A stretch of 17,703 nt of DNA from an uncultured Collinsella sp. (lineage in GTDB: Bacteria > Actinomycetota > Coriobacteriia > Coriobacteriales > Coriobacteriaceae), in NCBI GenBank assembly GCA_958429225.1, contig CAUAJB010000045.1, positions 1-17,703 on the forward strand. Direction: 5' to 3'. Every line of letters starts with the position of its first letter. Within the stretch, counting starts at the first letter, position 1. Shown here piece after piece: positions 1 to 7,771 of this stretch. The notes beneath the pieces are model-generated. The model made no database searches. It had not been told where the DNA came from and saw only the letters and a program-made list of their open reading frames with translations. The position numbers were made by a program, and so were the translations under genes.

Positions 1-302
1 ATCAGCAGCACGAGCGCCGCCACGACCAGACCCGAGAGATACTCGTAGCGGCCATGTCCGTAAGGATGCTCGGGGTCCGCCGGCTTGCTCGCCAGCTTAA
101 AGCCCAGCACGCTCACGATATTCGAGCTGGCATCGGATAGGTTGTTCATGGCATCCGCCACAATCGAAACCGATCCCGAAACCACACCAATTGCGCCCTT
201 CGCAGCACAAAGCGCGACATTGGCGACAATACACACCATGCCCGCTAACGTGCCCACACGCGCACGATCGCCCTGCGCACGCTTAACAATCCACTCGACC
301 AT
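1..302 (-). CDS. cation diffusion facilitator family metal transporter (N-terminal part)
   Basis: The first 100 codons are present; the rest lies beyond the left edge. CDF proteins are membrane antiporters that export divalent metals such as zinc, manganese or iron in exchange for protons. The translation has a first hydrophobic segment at about residues 17-48, then DAMNNLSDAS (residues 50-59), which matches the metal-site motif of transmembrane helix 2, and DPEHPYGHGRYEYLSGL (about 76-92), the conserved loop before helix 3. The start is the ATG at 300-302; a further ATG four bases upstream is followed at once by a stop. A G-rich stretch precedes the start. The NNxxD form of the motif resembles predicted manganese or iron CDF members, but the metal cannot be decided from this fragment. 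It follows a strong terminator, so it is probably a separate transcription unit from the EIIC gene. Confidence 0.9.
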   Translation of the reverse strand, partial: MVEWIVKRAQGDRARVGTLAGMVCIVANVALCAAKGAIGVVSGSVSIVADAMNNLSDASSNIVSVLGFKLASKPADPEHPYGHGRYEYLSGLVVAALVLL

Positions 303-319
303 CTACATCCGCCCCCACG

Positions 320-360
320 GTGCTACTTATATATATTGTTCAAACGGATTGTAGTGTAGC
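320..360 (-). promoter_or_regulatory. AT-rich promoter-like stretch upstream of the CDF gene
   Basis: Between the terminator at 380-413 and the CDF start lies a strongly AT-rich stretch in otherwise GC-rich DNA. On the minus strand it contains TATATATAAG (326-335), usable as a -10 element about 25 bases before the ATG. No good -35 hexamer sits at the right distance, so the call rests on composition and position. The rest of the 303-451 intergenic region holds only the terminator. Confidence 0.35.
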
Positions 361-379
361 CACTTTGTCCCCCAGATAC

Positions 380-413
380 AAAAAAGGCCGCGACCCACAC
401 GGGCCACGGCCTT
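380..413 (-). terminator. Rho-independent terminator after the EIIC gene
   Basis: On the minus strand a 13-bp stem (arms 401-413 and 384-396, with two G-U type pairs) closes a four-base GTGT loop and runs into six T residues. It lies about 40 bases after the EIIC stop. No comparable terminator is visible between accDA and the EIIC gene, so this may be the end of the whole fatty acid operon transcript. Confidence 0.9.
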
Positions 414-451
414 GGAGCATGGCAAAGGAATCGTCCTTTTGTCGCACAGGT

Positions 452-1666
452 TTATGCGCTTACTTCAGCAGCGCTCGCCACTGTTTCTGGCGAATCGGCT
501 CCGTCCCCCGTCGCCTGCTCCTTCGCCGGCACCACGCCAAAGCAGTAGCTCAGCGCCGCAGACACCGCAAATGCCGTGCCGCCAGCAACGCAGCACCACA
601 GCAGGTTCGAAATACCGCCCGTGGCAAAGCCAATGACCATGAGGACGTTCGTCATGCCGATGGTATAGGCCGTAACGTGGCCCACGGCTGCAACAAGGCC
701 TCCGACGGCGCCGCCAATGGCCATGCACGTCAGGCACCTGCCATATTTAAAGCCGCAACCGTACAGCGCCGGCTCGCTTACGCCGCCGAGCACGCCCGAG
801 ATCGAATAGCCCAGCATGAGCGCCTTCTCGTCCTTATCCGCAACGCGGAGCGACGCGCCAAAGGGCATGCCCCAAACGGCGAACGTTGCCATCGTCGCGG
901 CGATCAGGATGCACGAATCCGTTCCCACACTCATAAACTGCGCATAGGCGAGCGATAGGACAACGTTGCTGACACCCGCAATCTTAAGGAATTCCCAGCC
1001 CGCGGCAAGCCCCATGAGCGTGAGCAGCGACACGATGCCACCGGAATTGCCAAGCATAAACATAAGCTGGCCCAACAGCATGCCCAGATAGCTGCCCGCC
1101 GGCGCCGTGATACACAGCGAAACCGGAACCATGACAAGCATGGTCGCAAACGGAACAAACGAAAACGCCACGGCCTTAGGGATAACGCGCCGAAAGAAAC
1201 ACTCCACCCGCCATAGCACGGGTACCGAGATGAGAACCGGAATAACAGTCGTCGTGTAATCGTTGACTGGCGCGGGAAGTAGACCATACACGGAAGTCAT
1301 CGATGCCCCCGTCGTCGATGCGGCATCGACGAGCTTAAGCAAATCGGGCGCAATCAATACGCCGCCCAGCATCATGCCCAGCTGCTCCGAGCAACCGAGC
1401 TGGCGGGCGGCCGCCCAACCAAGATAAATAGGCAAAAAGTAGTAGCCGGCGTTATAGAGCCAACTGTAGAACAGACGATAGATATCGGAATCGGCAGACC
1501 ACAGGCCCAGCATGCCTTCGCCCATAATGACGGCGACGGTGCGGAACAACGCCGCGCAGACAATAAAGGGCAGCGCCGACATCATGCTTTTGGACAGATA
1601 GTCCACCACGGCCATGGCGTTTGATGAAACCGTCGTTGTAAACGAGGTGTTAGAAACTTGTGGCAT
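452..1666 (-). CDS. orphan PTS sugar permease, EIIC domain (glucose/glucoside-type superfamily)
   Basis: A 404-residue polytopic membrane protein resembling the EIIC channel of phosphotransferase sugar transporters of the beta-glucoside/sucrose group. Visible signatures are AGYYFLPIYLGWAAARQLG (about 73-91), GGVLIAPDL (101-109) and GGVSEPALYG (294-303), the last matching the GxxEPAxYG motif that holds the substrate-binding glutamate. About ten hydrophobic segments follow one another, then a short polar tail from about 380. No EIIB or EIIA domain is fused and none is encoded nearby, so phosphoryl transfer must come from elsewhere or the protein has another role. The start is the ATG at 1666, with GGGAAAGG six bases upstream; an in-frame ATG eight codons earlier lacks such a site. 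The gene begins 40 bp after accDA on the same strand with no terminator between. The sugar is unknown. Confidence 0.85.
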   Translation of the reverse strand: MPQVSNTSFTTTVSSNAMAVVDYLSKSMMSALPFIVCAALFRTVAVIMGEGMLGLWSADSDIYRLFYSWLYNAGYYFLPIYLGWAAARQLGCSEQLGMMLGGVLIAPDLLKLVDAASTTGASMTSVYGLLPAPVNDYTTTVIPVLISVPVLWRVECFFRRVIPKAVAFSFVPFATMLVMVPVSLCITAPAGSYLGMLLGQLMFMLGNSGGIVSLLTLMGLAAGWEFLKIAGVSNVVLSLAYAQFMSVGTDSCILIAATMATFAVWGMPFGASLRVADKDEKALMLGYSISGVLGGVSEPALYGCGFKYGRCLTCMAIGGAVGGLVAAVGHVTAYTIGMTNVLMVIGFATGGISNLLWCCVAGGTAFAVSAALSYCFGVVPAKEQATGDGADSPETVASAAEVSA

Positions 1667-1681
1667 GAAACGCCTTTCCCA

Positions 1682-1712
1682 ATGTGACATGCGGACTGTC
1701 CCTTTGTCACAT
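1682..1712 (-). repeat. perfect 8-bp inverted repeat in the accDA-EIIC gap
   Basis: Arms ATGTGACA (1682-1689) and TGTCACAT (1705-1712) are perfect inverted copies 15 bases apart. Between them, on the minus strand, is the 9-base palindrome GGACAGTCC. The accDA stop codon (1707-1709) lies inside the right arm. No T-run follows, so it does not look like a terminator. It could be an intercistronic RNA hairpin or a protein-binding site for the EIIC gene. Its core AAGGGACAG also occurs in the 37-bp repeats at 15732 and 17543. Confidence 0.6.
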
Positions 1713-3431
1713 CGTTCGGTACTGACCGATTGCGCGGTACTTTTCGTAGCGGAAGTTTGTGAGGGTCACGTCGTCGAGCTGCCCAAGCGTATCGAAGGCA
1801 TCAAATGCCGAGGACATGACGGCGCCGGCGATCTCCTCATGCGACAGGCCCTTATCGTCAACAATGCCGTCGATGATGCCGAGCGCCAACAGATCGGGGG
1901 CCGTGAGCTTAAGCGCCTCGGCGGCCTCATTCGCGCGCTCGGTATCCTTCCACAGGATCGACGCGCAGGCCTCGGGGCTCACGACCGAATAGGCCGAGCT
2001 CGAGAGCATCAGGATGCGGTCGGCCACGGACAGCGCCAGCGCGCCACCAGAGCCGCCCTCGCCTGTCACCACCGAGACAATTGGCGTCTTAAGGCCGCTC
2101 ATCTCCATGAGATTCTGGGCAATCGCCTCGCCCTGGCCGCGCTCCTCGGCACCGATGCCGCAAAACGCGCCCGAAGTATCGACCAGGCACAGAACCGGTC
2201 GACCAAACTTTTCGGCCTGGCGCATAAGGCGACGCGCTTTGCGGTAGCCTTCGGGATGCGCCATGCCAAAGTTGCGGCGCATACGCTCTTTGGTCGTGGT
2301 GCCGCGCTCGATGGCGATGACCGTTACGGGGCGTCCGTCTTTCCAGCCAATGCCAGCCACCACAGCGGCGTCGTCGCCAAAGTAACGGTCGCCGTGCAGT
2401 TCCACAAATCCATCCAGGCCCAGCGAGATCATCTCGCCTGCCGTGGCACGATCTGCCGAGCGGGTCTGCTTGACAATCTCGAGCGCGGTTTTTGGTGCCG
2501 CCGAGCGCTTAAACAAGTGCCCCAGCCTTTTGCCGCGACGACCCGTATGCACGATCTCGTGCGGAGCCCCCAGGCCGGGCGCATGCCCTTCGTGCAGCGC
2601 CAGCAGCTCGCCTACCGTGAGCGCAATCTCGCCACGCGGAACGACAGCGTCGCAAAAGCCGTGCTCCAGCAAAAACTCAGAGCGCTGGAATCCCTTGGGC
2701 AGGCGCTTATGCATGTTCTGCTCGATCACACGCGGACCGGCAAATGCCGTCAGCGCATCGGGCTCGGCCAGGATAATGTCGCCCTCCATGGCAAAGCTCG
2801 CGGTTACGCCTCCGGTCGTGGGGTCGGTGAGCACCGTGGTATACAGGCCGCCCGCCTCGCTGTGGCGCCTAACCGCCGCAGAAATCTTGGCCATCTGCAT
2901 AAGCGAGGTCACGCCCTCTTGCATGCGTGCACCACCCGAAACGGTAAAGCCAACGACCGGCAGCCCCAGCTCGGTCGCACGCTCAAATGCGCGACAGATC
3001 TTCTCGCCCACCACGGAACCCATCGATCCCATCATAAAGTTGGCATCCATAAAGAAGAGCGCGGTATCGCAACCGCAGATTTTGCCCCTGCCGCACACGA
3101 CGGCATCGCGCTCGCCCGAACGCCCGCTCACGCTCTTGAGCTTATCGGCATAGCCGGGAAACGAGAGGAAGTCCTCCGACGCCAGATTGGCATCCCATTC
3201 CTCAAACGTGCCCTCGTCGACCGTCATGCGCATGCGCGCGCGACCGCTCACGCGAAAGTGTTTGCCACAACGAGGGCAGACCTCGAGGTTGTCGTGCAGG
3301 CGCGCCTCATCGATCACACGGCGGCACTCCGGGCACTTGATAAACACGTGGCGCGCGGGAAACTCGGCGCACGACTCGGTCATCGGTCCCTCGAGGACGT
3401 TGACCGTCTTCGCTTTTCTATTCATCAGCAT
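1707..3431 (-). CDS. accDA: acetyl-CoA carboxylase carboxyltransferase, fused beta and alpha subunits
   Basis: A 574-residue fusion that transfers the carboxyl group from carboxybiotin on AccB to acetyl-CoA, making malonyl-CoA. The N-terminal AccD half has the zinc ribbon CPEC-CPRC (Cys33, 36, 52, 55) and GGARMQEG (166-173). The AccA half begins near residue 312 and carries HPEGYRKA (392-399), VDTSGAF (417-423), GEGGSGGALA (457-466) and SPEACASILWKD (485-496). In Escherichia coli these are two proteins of about 300 residues each; here one chain holds both with a short linker. The ATG at 3431 has GGGG seven bases upstream; an ATG at 3425 is the alternative. Both starts overlap the end of accC, suggesting translational coupling. 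It is the last biosynthetic gene of the operon. Confidence 0.96.
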   Translation of the reverse strand: MLMNRKAKTVNVLEGPMTESCAEFPARHVFIKCPECRRVIDEARLHDNLEVCPRCGKHFRVSGRARMRMTVDEGTFEEWDANLASEDFLSFPGYADKLKSVSGRSGERDAVVCGRGKICGCDTALFFMDANFMMGSMGSVVGEKICRAFERATELGLPVVGFTVSGGARMQEGVTSLMQMAKISAAVRRHSEAGGLYTTVLTDPTTGGVTASFAMEGDIILAEPDALTAFAGPRVIEQNMHKRLPKGFQRSEFLLEHGFCDAVVPRGEIALTVGELLALHEGHAPGLGAPHEIVHTGRRGKRLGHLFKRSAAPKTALEIVKQTRSADRATAGEMISLGLDGFVELHGDRYFGDDAAVVAGIGWKDGRPVTVIAIERGTTTKERMRRNFGMAHPEGYRKARRLMRQAEKFGRPVLCLVDTSGAFCGIGAEERGQGEAIAQNLMEMSGLKTPIVSVVTGEGGSGGALALSVADRILMLSSSAYSVVSPEACASILWKDTERANEAAEALKLTAPDLLALGIIDGIVDDKGLSHEEIAGAVMSSAFDAFDTLGQLDDVTLTNFRYEKYRAIGQYRTM

Positions 3432-4761
3432 AGAGATGCCCCATCAGATCGGTGTGGTACATGCCCGACAAGAACTCGTCGTTTGCCAGTACGTCGAGCT
3501 GAAGCTCGCTGTTTTCGCTCACGCCCTCGATCACGAGCTCGCCCAGGGCCGAGCGCATCTTGCGAATGGCGCCGTCACGCGTGGGCGCACACACGATGAG
3601 CTTGCCGAGCATGGAGTCGTAGTACGGCGGAACGGCAGCCCCGGTAAACATGGCGGAATCCCAGCGCACGCGCGGACCACCCGGCACACGCAACGCGGTG
3701 ACCGTTCCGCATGACGGCAGAAAGTCCGGCGTTTCGGCATTGATGCGGCACTCCATGGCGTGGTTGCGGACCGGTACGTCCTCTTGCTCAAAGGGCAGAG
3801 GTTGGCCGGCTGCCACGCGCAGCTGCCACTTGACCAAGTCGGTATCGGTCACAAACTCCGTAACCGGATGCTCCACCTGCAAGCGCGTGTTCATTTCCAT
3901 AAAGTAGAAATTGCCGTCGTCCGAATACAGGAACTCGATGGTACCGGCTCCTTCGTAACCGACGGCACGAGCCAGGTCACGCGCCGCCTTGTGCATGCGA
4001 GCACGAATGTCGTCGTGTCCGTCGAGGCACGGCGCGGGGCTCTCCTCGATCAGCTTTTGGTTACGGCGCTGCACCGAGCACTCGCGCTCGCCGAGCGAAA
4101 ACACATGGCCCTGCTTATCAGCCATAATCTGCACCTCGACGTGGTGCGCCGGCGCGACGAACTTCTCCATGTAGCACTCGCCGTCACCAAAAACGGCCTC
4201 ACCCTCGGCACGTGCTTCAATAAAGGCCTTTGCCGCGTCTTCCACGCGCTCGACCTTGCGAATGCCGCGACCGCCGCCACCTGCACGCGCCTTGATGAGC
4301 ACGGGGCAGCCAATGCGCTCGGCCTCGGCCGTCGCTTCCTCGGGACTTTTGAGCAAATCGCAGCCCGGCACGATGGGCACGCCCGCCGCGGCAGCTGTTC
4401 GACGTGCGGCGTCCTTGTCGCCCATGCTGTCGATCACCTCGGCCGAAGGACCGACAAACGCCAGGCCATACTTGTCGCAGTCGCGCACGAAGCTCGCCTT
4501 CTCGGAGAAAAAGCCATAGCCGGGATGAATTGCCTTAGCTCCCGACTTTACGGCACAGGTGAGCACGGCATCGTCGTTGAGGTAGCTCTCGGCAAGACGC
4601 GGGCCGCCGATGCAATACGCCTCGTCGGCAAGCTGCACGTGCAGCGCGTCCGCATCGGCCGTGGAATAAACGGCGACGGTCTTGATGCCCATATCGCGGC
4701 ACGCGCGGATAACACGGACCGCGACTTCGCCGCGGTTGGCGATGAGCACTTTGTCGAACAT
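3418..4761 (-). CDS. accC: acetyl-CoA carboxylase, biotin carboxylase subunit
   Basis: A 447-residue ATP-grasp enzyme that carboxylates the biotin on AccB using bicarbonate and ATP. The N-terminal domain opens with KVLIANRGE (4-12) and has HPGYGFFSE (79-87). The nucleotide-binding glycine loop is KARAGGGGRGI (157-167), followed by ERECSVQRRNQK (225-236) and MEMNTRLQVEHPVTE (288-302), which hold magnesium and biotin-site residues. The length is typical of AccC. The frame is open upstream to 4980, but the start is the ATG at 4761 because it begins the conserved N-terminus and has AGGAAGG seven bases before it. It follows fabZ by 10 bp and overlaps accDA. Confidence 0.97.
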   Translation of the reverse strand: MFDKVLIANRGEVAVRVIRACRDMGIKTVAVYSTADADALHVQLADEAYCIGGPRLAESYLNDDAVLTCAVKSGAKAIHPGYGFFSEKASFVRDCDKYGLAFVGPSAEVIDSMGDKDAARRTAAAAGVPIVPGCDLLKSPEEATAEAERIGCPVLIKARAGGGGRGIRKVERVEDAAKAFIEARAEGEAVFGDGECYMEKFVAPAHHVEVQIMADKQGHVFSLGERECSVQRRNQKLIEESPAPCLDGHDDIRARMHKAARDLARAVGYEGAGTIEFLYSDDGNFYFMEMNTRLQVEHPVTEFVTDTDLVKWQLRVAAGQPLPFEQEDVPVRNHAMECRINAETPDFLPSCGTVTALRVPGGPRVRWDSAMFTGAAVPPYYDSMLGKLIVCAPTRDGAIRKMRSALGELVIEGVSENSELQLDVLANDEFLSGMYHTDLMGHLYADE

Positions 4762-4771
4762 GAAGCCTTCC

Positions 4772-5194
4772 TTAACTTTCGTGCATGAGTGCAAAGGACA
4801 TATCGGCGCGGCAGCAAACCTCACCGTTGACGCTTGCAGTACCCGTCGCAAAACGGAACGGCCCGCGCGCACGCGTGATGGAGCACACCAGATCCACCGT
4901 ATCGCCCGGGCGCACCGGACGCTTAAAGCGCACCTTGTCCAGACTCGTGTAGAACGGCGTCGCGCCGCGCGCCTCCTCATCGCCCATCAGCAGCACGCAG
5001 CAGTTCTGGGCGAGCATCTCGCACTGAATCACGCCGGGGACGACCGGGTTTCCCGGAAAATGCCCCTGCAAAAAGTACTCGTCGCCCGTAATCGTGATCT
5101 TGCCGTGGGCCTCGTCGCCCACCAGCTCGGCTTCGTCGAGCAAGAGCATCGGCTCGCGATGCGGCAACAGCTCCTTGAGCTCTTCTTTGTTCAT
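4772..5194 (-). CDS. fabZ: 3-hydroxyacyl-ACP dehydratase
   Basis: A 140-residue hotdog-fold protein that removes water from 3-hydroxyacyl-ACP to give trans-2-enoyl-ACP. It has the family signature PHREPMLLLDE (11-21) and GHFPGNPVVPGV (44-55). The catalytic pair is His45 and Glu59, spaced 14 residues apart as in E. coli FabZ. Length and N-terminus are normal. GGGG lies a few bases before the ATG. It sits 9 bp after accB and 10 bp before accC, splitting the acetyl-CoA carboxylase genes, an arrangement also known from Firmicute fab clusters. Confidence 0.96.
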   Translation of the reverse strand: MNKEELKELLPHREPMLLLDEAELVGDEAHGKITITGDEYFLQGHFPGNPVVPGVIQCEMLAQNCCVLLMGDEEARGATPFYTSLDKVRFKRPVRPGDTVDLVCSITRARGPFRFATGTASVNGEVCCRADMSFALMHES

Positions 5195-5203
5195 GGATAT
5201 CCC

Positions 5204-5677
5204 CTATCCGATCCTCATGAGGCAGCTGCCAAACTCCACGAGGTCACCGTCGGCCACGCAGATCTCGAGTACCTCGCCATCCGCCTCGGCCGTCACCTCG
5301 TTGAGAACCTTCATGGCCTCGATGATGCAGAGGGTCTCGCCGGCCTTGATCTTAGAGCCCACGTGCACAAACGGCTCGTCGCCCGGCGCCGGGGCAGCAT
5401 AGAAAACGCCGACCATGGGAGCGGTTACCTCGGTGCCCTTGGGCTCCGGTGCGGCGGCAGGTGTCTGCGCGGCGGGCTCCGGTGCGGCAGGCGCGACTGT
5501 GGGAGCTGCAACTGGAGCGGCCATAGCGCTCGGCATAGGCATGGGCACGGCAACCGGCTGCGCTGCACTCGCGCGCTCGAGCTCAACCGCGGTGCCATCG
5601 GGCTCCTCAACGCGCACGCGCGTAAGGCCGCGGTCCTCCATAACATCGGCTATCTCGGCAAGTCTTTTGGAATCCAT
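5204..5677 (-). CDS. accB: biotin carboxyl carrier protein of acetyl-CoA carboxylase
   Basis: A 157-residue carrier whose biotin swings between AccC and AccDA. The N-terminal segment (1-37) is followed by a linker rich in proline and alanine (about 38-80), then the biotinyl domain. The biotin-accepting lysine is Lys123 in the EAMKV motif (120-124). The C-terminus ends with a hydrophobic strand typical of the lipoyl/biotinyl fold. AGGAG lies seven bases before the ATG, and fabF ends only 3 bp upstream. BirA, encoded across the divergent promoter at 11057, is the expected modifying enzyme. Confidence 0.96.
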   Translation of the reverse strand: MDSKRLAEIADVMEDRGLTRVRVEEPDGTAVELERASAAQPVAVPMPMPSAMAAPVAAPTVAPAAPEPAAQTPAAAPEPKGTEVTAPMVGVFYAAPAPGDEPFVHVGSKIKAGETLCIIEAMKVLNEVTAEADGEVLEICVADGDLVEFGSCLMRIG

Positions 5678-5680
5678 GCT

Positions 5681-6928
5681 CTAGCTCCTCGTATATCTAC
5701 GCAGCGCGATGGCGGCGTTGTGTCCGCCAAAGCCCAGGTTGGTCGAAAGCGCCCAGGTAAGGTCGGCGCGAACCGCGCGATTCGGCGTGTAGTCAAGATC
5801 GCAGGCGGGATCGGGCGTGCGGTAGTTAATGGTCGGCGGCACCACGCCCTGCTCGAGCGCCATGGCGCAGGCCATGACCTCGATGGCGCCCGTGGCACCG
5901 ATCATGTGGCCGGTCATCGACTTAGTCGACGAGACGTGCGCGGCGCGCGCCGCGTCCTCGCCGAGCGCACGCTTAATGCCCGCCGTCTCGGACGAATCGT
6001 TGAGCTTGGTCGATGTGCCGTGGGCATTGATGTAGAGACCCTCGGAAGGCTTGACGTCGCCCTCGGTCACCGCCAGCGATATCGCGCGGGCAATGCCGGC
6101 AGCCTCGGGATCAGGGCTCGTGATGTGATAGGCATCATCGGTGTTGCCGTAGCCCACGACCTCGGCATAAATGTGCGCACCGCGCGCCTGCGCATGTTCC
6201 ATGCTCTCGAGCACGAGCACGCAGGCGCCCTCGCCCATCACAAAGCCATCGCGGTCTGCATCGAACGGGCGGCAAGCCGTCGCGGGATCAGGGTTGGTGG
6301 TCAATGCGCGGCAGGACGTAAAGCCCGCAACGGCATCGGGGATAATTGCGGCCTCGGCGCCGCCCGCGAGGATCGCGTCGGCATAGCCGTGCTTGATGGC
6401 GCGGAACGCCTCGCCCACCGCATGGGCCGAGGTTGCGCACGCGGTCACCACGGGCAGGGTCGGGCCCTTTGCCTTGTGGCGGATTGCGATATTGCCCGAT
6501 GCCATGTTGGGGATCATCATCGCGATCATGTAAGGCGATGCGCGACGAGGCCCCCGATCGGCGATCGTGTGGACGTTGTCGACGAGCGTCTGCATGCCGC
6601 CCACGCCCGACCCCACGTAGACGCCCAGGCGCTCGCGATCGATGGCGCCTTCGACATCAAAGCCCGCATCGTGCATTGCCTCGTCCGAAGCCGCCATCGC
6701 AAACTGAACGCAGAGGTCCAGATGCTTGGCGTCACGCTTGCCAAAGTACTCGTTGCCGTCAAAGCCCTTGACCTCGGCCGCCACCTTAACGGCAAACGCA
6801 TCGGTATCGAAGTGCGTGATCGGGCCGATGCCGCACGTGCCAGCACACATTGCCGCCCAGGTGGCAAGCGCGGTGTTGCCGAGCGGCGACACGGCACCGA
6901 TACCGGTGATTGCAACTCTCTGTTCCAT
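5681..6928 (-). CDS. fabF: 3-oxoacyl-ACP synthase II
   Basis: A 415-residue condensing enzyme of the thiolase fold that extends acyl chains with malonyl-ACP. The catalytic triad is visible: Cys164 in VTACATSAH, His303 in NAHGTST and His341 in TGHMIGATGA, nearly the same numbering as E. coli FabF (163, 303, 340). The N-terminus reads QRVAITGIGAVSPLG. Of the in-frame ATGs at 6946, 6931 and 6928, the last is chosen because GAGGAG lies six bases before it; the one at 6931 is nearly as good. It begins 39 bp after fabG and ends 3 bp before accB. Confidence 0.96.
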   Translation of the reverse strand: MEQRVAITGIGAVSPLGNTALATWAAMCAGTCGIGPITHFDTDAFAVKVAAEVKGFDGNEYFGKRDAKHLDLCVQFAMAASDEAMHDAGFDVEGAIDRERLGVYVGSGVGGMQTLVDNVHTIADRGPRRASPYMIAMMIPNMASGNIAIRHKAKGPTLPVVTACATSAHAVGEAFRAIKHGYADAILAGGAEAAIIPDAVAGFTSCRALTTNPDPATACRPFDADRDGFVMGEGACVLVLESMEHAQARGAHIYAEVVGYGNTDDAYHITSPDPEAAGIARAISLAVTEGDVKPSEGLYINAHGTSTKLNDSSETAGIKRALGEDAARAAHVSSTKSMTGHMIGATGAIEVMACAMALEQGVVPPTINYRTPDPACDLDYTPNRAVRADLTWALSTNLGFGGHNAAIALRRYTRS

Positions 6929-6967
6929 CATGGTCTCCTCATCCAAGCCGTTCTTCGGCCCTGGTTT

Positions 6968-7741
6968 CTACATCGCCATTCCGCCGTCGACGCGCACGAC
7001 CTCACCCGTAATGTAGGCAGCCGCATCACTCGCCAGAAAGCGCACTACGCCGGCCACCTCCTCGGGGCGCGCCATACGCTTAAGGGGAATCTGCTCCTCG
7101 GTTACCGTACGCACCTTCTCCGAGAGCTTTGCCGTCATATCCGTCTCGACAAACCCGGGGGCAACCGCGTTCACTCGTACGCCGCGGGGCGCAAGCTCGC
7201 GCGCCACCGCCTTGGTCAGGCCGATCACGCCCGCCTTGGAGGCAGCGTAGTTGGCTTGCCCGGCATTGCCCATCAGGCCCACGACCGAGCTCATGTTGAC
7301 GACGCAGCCGCCGCGCTGGCGCATAAAGGTCTTGGTGAGCGCGCGCGTCGTGTTAAACGTTCCTTTAAGATTGACATCGAGCACGCGATCGAAGGCGTCA
7401 TCGCCCATGCGCATGAGCAGGCCATCGCGGGTGATGCCAGCGTTGTTGACGAGCGCCCAAATGGAGCCAAAGTCGTTGAGGACCGCTTCCACGCACGCGT
7501 TGACGGCAGCGGGGTCGGCCACGTCGCATTGATATGAGCGCGCCGTGGCGCCAGCCGCCTCGCAGGCGTCGCACGTCTCGCGCGCCGCATCGACGCTGCC
7601 GGCATAGACGACGGCGATATCGTAGCCATCCTCCGCCAGACCGATAGCGCAGGCGCGGCCGATACCCCGCGAGCCGCCCGTGACCAGTGCCACGCGACGT
7701 GAGTCGTTGCGCTCGAGCGCGCCATTGTTCAAGTTGCCCAT
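6968..7741 (-). CDS. fabG: 3-oxoacyl-ACP reductase
   Basis: A 257-residue short-chain dehydrogenase that reduces 3-oxoacyl-ACP with NADPH. The cofactor loop TGGSRGIG is at 21-28 and NNAG at 99-102. The catalytic residues are Ser152, Tyr165 and Lys169 within SSVVGLMGNAGQANYAASK (151-169), a close match to FabG rather than to general dehydrogenases. The C-terminus AAYITGEVVRVDGGMAM is also typical. About 15 residues precede the fold, slightly more than in E. coli FabG; the ATG at 7741 has AAAGGA upstream. It lies 30 bp after fabD. Confidence 0.95.
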   Translation of the reverse strand: MGNLNNGALERNDSRRVALVTGGSRGIGRACAIGLAEDGYDIAVVYAGSVDAARETCDACEAAGATARSYQCDVADPAAVNACVEAVLNDFGSIWALVNNAGITRDGLLMRMGDDAFDRVLDVNLKGTFNTTRALTKTFMRQRGGCVVNMSSVVGLMGNAGQANYAASKAGVIGLTKAVARELAPRGVRVNAVAPGFVETDMTAKLSEKVRTVTEEQIPLKRMARPEEVAGVVRFLASDAAAYITGEVVRVDGGMAM

Positions 7742-7771
7742 GTCATTCCTTTCGGGTTACAGCCCTGTGGA

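Noticed and set aside
303..451. A small gene in the gap between the CDF and EIIC genes
   Set aside because: The space is filled by a strong terminator and a promoter-like AT-rich stretch; the short frames there have no ribosome binding site or recognisable sequence.
1614..3599. A plus-strand open frame of 661 codons opposite accDA
   Set aside because: It is antisense to a gene with intact zinc and active-site motifs, and its Arg/His/Ala-rich product resembles no protein.
4762..4980. N-terminal extension of accC up to 4980
   Set aside because: The extra 73 residues are Arg/Cys-rich, overlap fabZ, and precede the conserved MFDKVLIANRGE start, which has its own ribosome binding site.
4682..7537. 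A plus-strand open frame of 951 codons opposite accC, fabZ, accB, fabF and fabG
   Set aside because: It crosses five well-supported genes on the other strand, is rich in Arg, His, Ala and Gly, and shows no domain or sensible ribosome binding site. Such frames arise from codon bias in high-GC genes.
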